Of a stretch of 22,896 nt of DNA, positions 20,902-22,896 are shown piece by piece. Within the stretch, counting starts at the first letter, position 1. Each line of letters starts with the position of its first letter. The notes below the pieces were generated by a model that saw only the letters and a program-made list of their open reading frames with translations, had not been told where the DNA came from and did no database searches. The stretch is taken from contig SKXR01000082.1 in the NCBI GenBank assembly GCA_007128275.1, positions 1-22,896 of the forward strand, read 5' to 3'. Made by a program: the position numbers and the translations under genes. This stretch comes from Kiritimatiellia bacterium (GTDB lineage Bacteria > Verrucomicrobiota > Kiritimatiellia > SLAD01).

Positions 20902-22896
20902 TTATTCGATCTGCACTTCCACGCGGTACACGCGGCGCGCGTTGGGGCCGATGAGCGGATTGGGATCGTTCCACGTCGCGACGTCGTTATCCACCGAATA
21001 ATCGGGGTTGTTGACGGCGGTCCATGTGAAACCGGCGTCGCCCAGAGGATCATCCGACCAGTACACGGTGTAGACGCGTCCGGTCGCATACGGCCAGCGC
21101 AGGATGATCGTGTCCGGATTCTCCGGGTCCAGCACGGGCTCGCCTTTGAAGACGGCGTCCGGATCCGTGGCGTCGAGGCCTGCCATCTCCTTCTGGCGCG
21201 AGGTCATGCCGCTGCCGTCCGAGTCGGTGTCCGGATCCAGCACGAGAATGGCTGCGTACGCGGACTGGCCGATATTGCCCATGTGGTCGGCGGCCCATAC
21301 GTAGACCGTGTTGGTCTGGTCCATCAGTGCGTCGGGCAGTAGCGCGGTGGTATTGGTGGTCCAAAGACCGTTGGTGGTTTGGCCGCCGTCCTGGAACGCG
21401 TAATAATAACCTGCAAGACCGCTGCCCGCATCGCTGAATCCGCTCCATGAATTGGTGAGCACGGCGCCAATCGTGTAATCGCCGATTGCGCTACCCTCGA
21501 CGAGCACTACGGCGCCGCCGGCATCGGGCGCTTCGTTGTCGACGAGGAACGGCGTGCTGGTGGACGGCTGGCTCCAGAAGGCGCCGTCCCACGCGCGCAA
21601 CCGCACGAGGGTCGAAGGGGCAAGCAGGATCGACGGTTCGTTGGTGGTCGACCAAACGAGAGAAACTTGATTCGTGCCTGTGCTCGTATCGATGCCCAGC
21701 ACCTGAGGGGTTACCTCGTTGGTAATCGCTGTCGCGTCCGCCGATGCAATCCACGCATTGCTCCATGTCGTGCCATCGTCGAAGGAGAACAGGACTTCCA
21801 GGTCGACGGCGGCGCTGTCCGGGTCGGCGACTTCCGCTTCAATCGTAACGAAGCCGGTCCCGTTCGTGGCCGTCTGTGCGGCATGCAAGAGGGTTGCGAC
21901 GGGCGCCGCGGAGAGGCCGGTGCCCGACAACGAGAAGACGATTTCCGGCTGGTCGAGGTCGTTGTTCAGAATGTGCAACGTGTTGGTATAGGTTTCGACG
22001 GTGGGCGGGCGGAAGCGAATGTCCAGGGTCACGGATTCGCCCGGCGGGATGATGTAGGGAAGGGCCGGTTGTGCAATGGAGAAACCGCTTTCCAGGCTGG
22101 TGGCGATTGCCTGAGCCGCGTTCAAGCGCCCGCCGGTGATGACCAGACTCTCCCAGTTGGATAGCGGCGTCACGCTGTTAAGGATCCAATCCTTGAGATT
22201 GGCGTACGCCGTGTTCGGATGAAGGGAGAGCAACAGCGCCGCCGTTCCCGCCACGTGGGGGGCGGCCATGGACGTGCCGGTTTTATATCCATAGCCTTCG
22301 TTGAGCACGGTGCTGTAGATGGCGGTCCCGGGCGCCGCCAGATGGACCGAGTTGACGCCATAATTACTGAGCCCGGATCGCTCGTCCGTGCGCGTGCTGT
22401 TGGCCACCGAGATGATGTTGGGGGAATCATACGAGGCCGGATAGGCGGGGACGCTATCGTTATTGCTGTTGTCGTTACCGGCTGCGGCCACAAACAACTG
22501 ATTGGCTTCGCCTGCCGCCTCAATGACATCCTTAAGCGACTGCGAGAAGCCGCCGCCGCCCCATGAGTTGTTGGAGAGGTGCGCGCCATGTTCGATGGCG
22601 TATTCGATCGCCGCGATGGCATCGGCCAAAGATCCGCTGCCGGAGTCGGGCAGGAACTTCAACGCCATGAGCCGGACCTGCCAGTTCACACCCGCCACGC
22701 CCAGCGCATTGTTGCCCACGGCGCCTATGGTTCCCGCCACATGGGTGCCGTGACTCTGTCCGTCCATGGGATCGCCGCTGGTCATGGATCCATCGCCGTT
22801 GAGCCATCGAGCGCCGTGGATGTCGTTGACTTCCGGGTCCGGGTTTGGATTGACCCACATGTTGTCGGCCAGATCCGGGTGGTTATAATCGATGCC
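20902..22896 (-). CDS. Secreted subtilisin-like (S8) serine protease, N-terminus outside window
   Basis: The frame is open to the right edge. The first visible residues, 'GIDYNHPDLADNMWVNP', are the segment just after the catalytic Asp, so the true start and that Asp lie beyond 22896. Catalytic His is in 'SHGTHVAGTIGA' (codon 22752-22750), the oxyanion Asn in 'LSNNSWGGGG', and Ser in 'GTSMAAPHVAGTAALLL' (codon 22272-22270). After the protease comes an ASH/'anchor D'-like beta domain ('IPPGESVTLDIRFRP...YTNTLHILNNDLDQPEIVFSLSGTG'). Two Ig-like or Fn3-like segments follow, then an Asp-rich calcium-loop-like stretch ('DPDTDSDGSGMTSRQKEMAG'). The tail is a beta module 'IILRWPYATGRVYTVYWSDD'...'YRVEVQIE'. 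Such tails are common on secreted proteins of Verrucomicrobia relatives (recalled, not searched). At least 664 residues are visible. Confidence 0.92.
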   Translation of the reverse strand, partial: GIDYNHPDLADNMWVNPNPDPEVNDIHGARWLNGDGSMTSGDPMDGQSHGTHVAGTIGAVGNNALGVAGVNWQVRLMALKFLPDSGSGSLADAIAAIEYAIEHGAHLSNNSWGGGGFSQSLKDVIEAAGEANQLFVAAAGNDNSNNDSVPAYPASYDSPNIISVANSTRTDERSGLSNYGVNSVHLAAPGTAIYSTVLNEGYGYKTGTSMAAPHVAGTAALLLSLHPNTAYANLKDWILNSVTPLSNWESLVITGGRLNAAQAIATSLESGFSIAQPALPYIIPPGESVTLDIRFRPPTVETYTNTLHILNNDLDQPEIVFSLSGTGLSAAPVATLLHAAQTATNGTGFVTIEAEVADPDSAAVDLEVLFSFDDGTTWSNAWIASADATAITNEVTPQVLGIDTSTGTNQVSLVWSTTNEPSILLAPSTLVRLRAWDGAFWSQPSTSTPFLVDNEAPDAGGAVVLVEGSAIGDYTIGAVLTNSWSGFSDAGSGLAGYYYAFQDGGQTTNGLWTTNTTALLPDALMDQTNTVYVWAADHMGNIGQSAYAAILVLDPDTDSDGSGMTSRQKEMAGLDATDPDAVFKGEPVLDPENPDTIILRWPYATGRVYTVYWSDDPLGDAGFTWTAVNNPDYSVDNDVATWNDPNPLIGPNARRVYRVEVQIE

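Overview
The window is a stretch of a moderately GC-rich, Gram-negative chromosome of mixed housekeeping and accessory content. The organism is probably a heterotroph that can respire at low oxygen (cytochrome bd) and degrade purines. The modular subtilase at the right edge has an 'anchor'-type repeat, a calcium-loop-like Asp-rich stretch and an 'RWPYATGRVYTVYWS...YRVEV' tail. That style of secreted protein, together with degenerate heptamer tracts and fold-back repeats between genes, makes me think of the PVC group (Verrucomicrobiota/Kiritimatiellota). This is an inference from style only; no rRNA or ribosomal protein gene is present to test it.

Layout. 1-182: tail of a PaaX-like regulator (+). 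183-368: intergenic, with a 42-bp near-perfect palindrome. 369-6437 (-): a complete cydA-cydB-cydD-cydC operon, with two different 5 x 7 bp tandem repeats between cydA and cydB. 6602-7378 (+): an exported, probably outer-membrane protein divergent from cydA. 7380-8774 (-): a solitary malonyl-CoA decarboxylase. 8957-9790 (+): an exported protein of unknown function. 9847-10553 (+): a Phd-like antitoxin and PIN toxin pair whose promoter lies inside a 32-bp palindrome that runs into the start codon.

10557-17672 (-): a purine-catabolic block. In transcription order it holds an SsnA-type amidohydrolase, a 464-bp repeat-rich gap, an 8-oxoguanine-deaminase-like amidohydrolase, a probable unannotated 72-aa protein, and then the FAD, 2Fe-2S and molybdopterin subunits of a xanthine-dehydrogenase-type enzyme. 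Deamination of 8-oxoguanine and oxidation of xanthine both yield urate, so the cluster would converge on urate. No urate-degrading or Mo-enzyme maturation genes are visible here.

17843-18739 (+): exported LysM-LysM-amidase. 18777-20549 (-): SLC13-family permease with two RCK_C domains. 20619-20861: a small non-autonomous transposon-like element with 17-bp terminal inverted repeats, a long internal fold-back, and 12-bp flanking direct repeats. 20902-22896 (-): a secreted subtilisin-like protease, cut by the window edge.

The observations least explained by standard annotation are the MITE-like element, the paired heptamer tracts, the apparently leaderless toxin-antitoxin promoter/operator, the small ORF coupled to the molybdenum hydroxylase genes, and the orphan palindrome at 239-280. 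No CRISPR array, tRNA, rRNA or recognisable riboswitch was seen.
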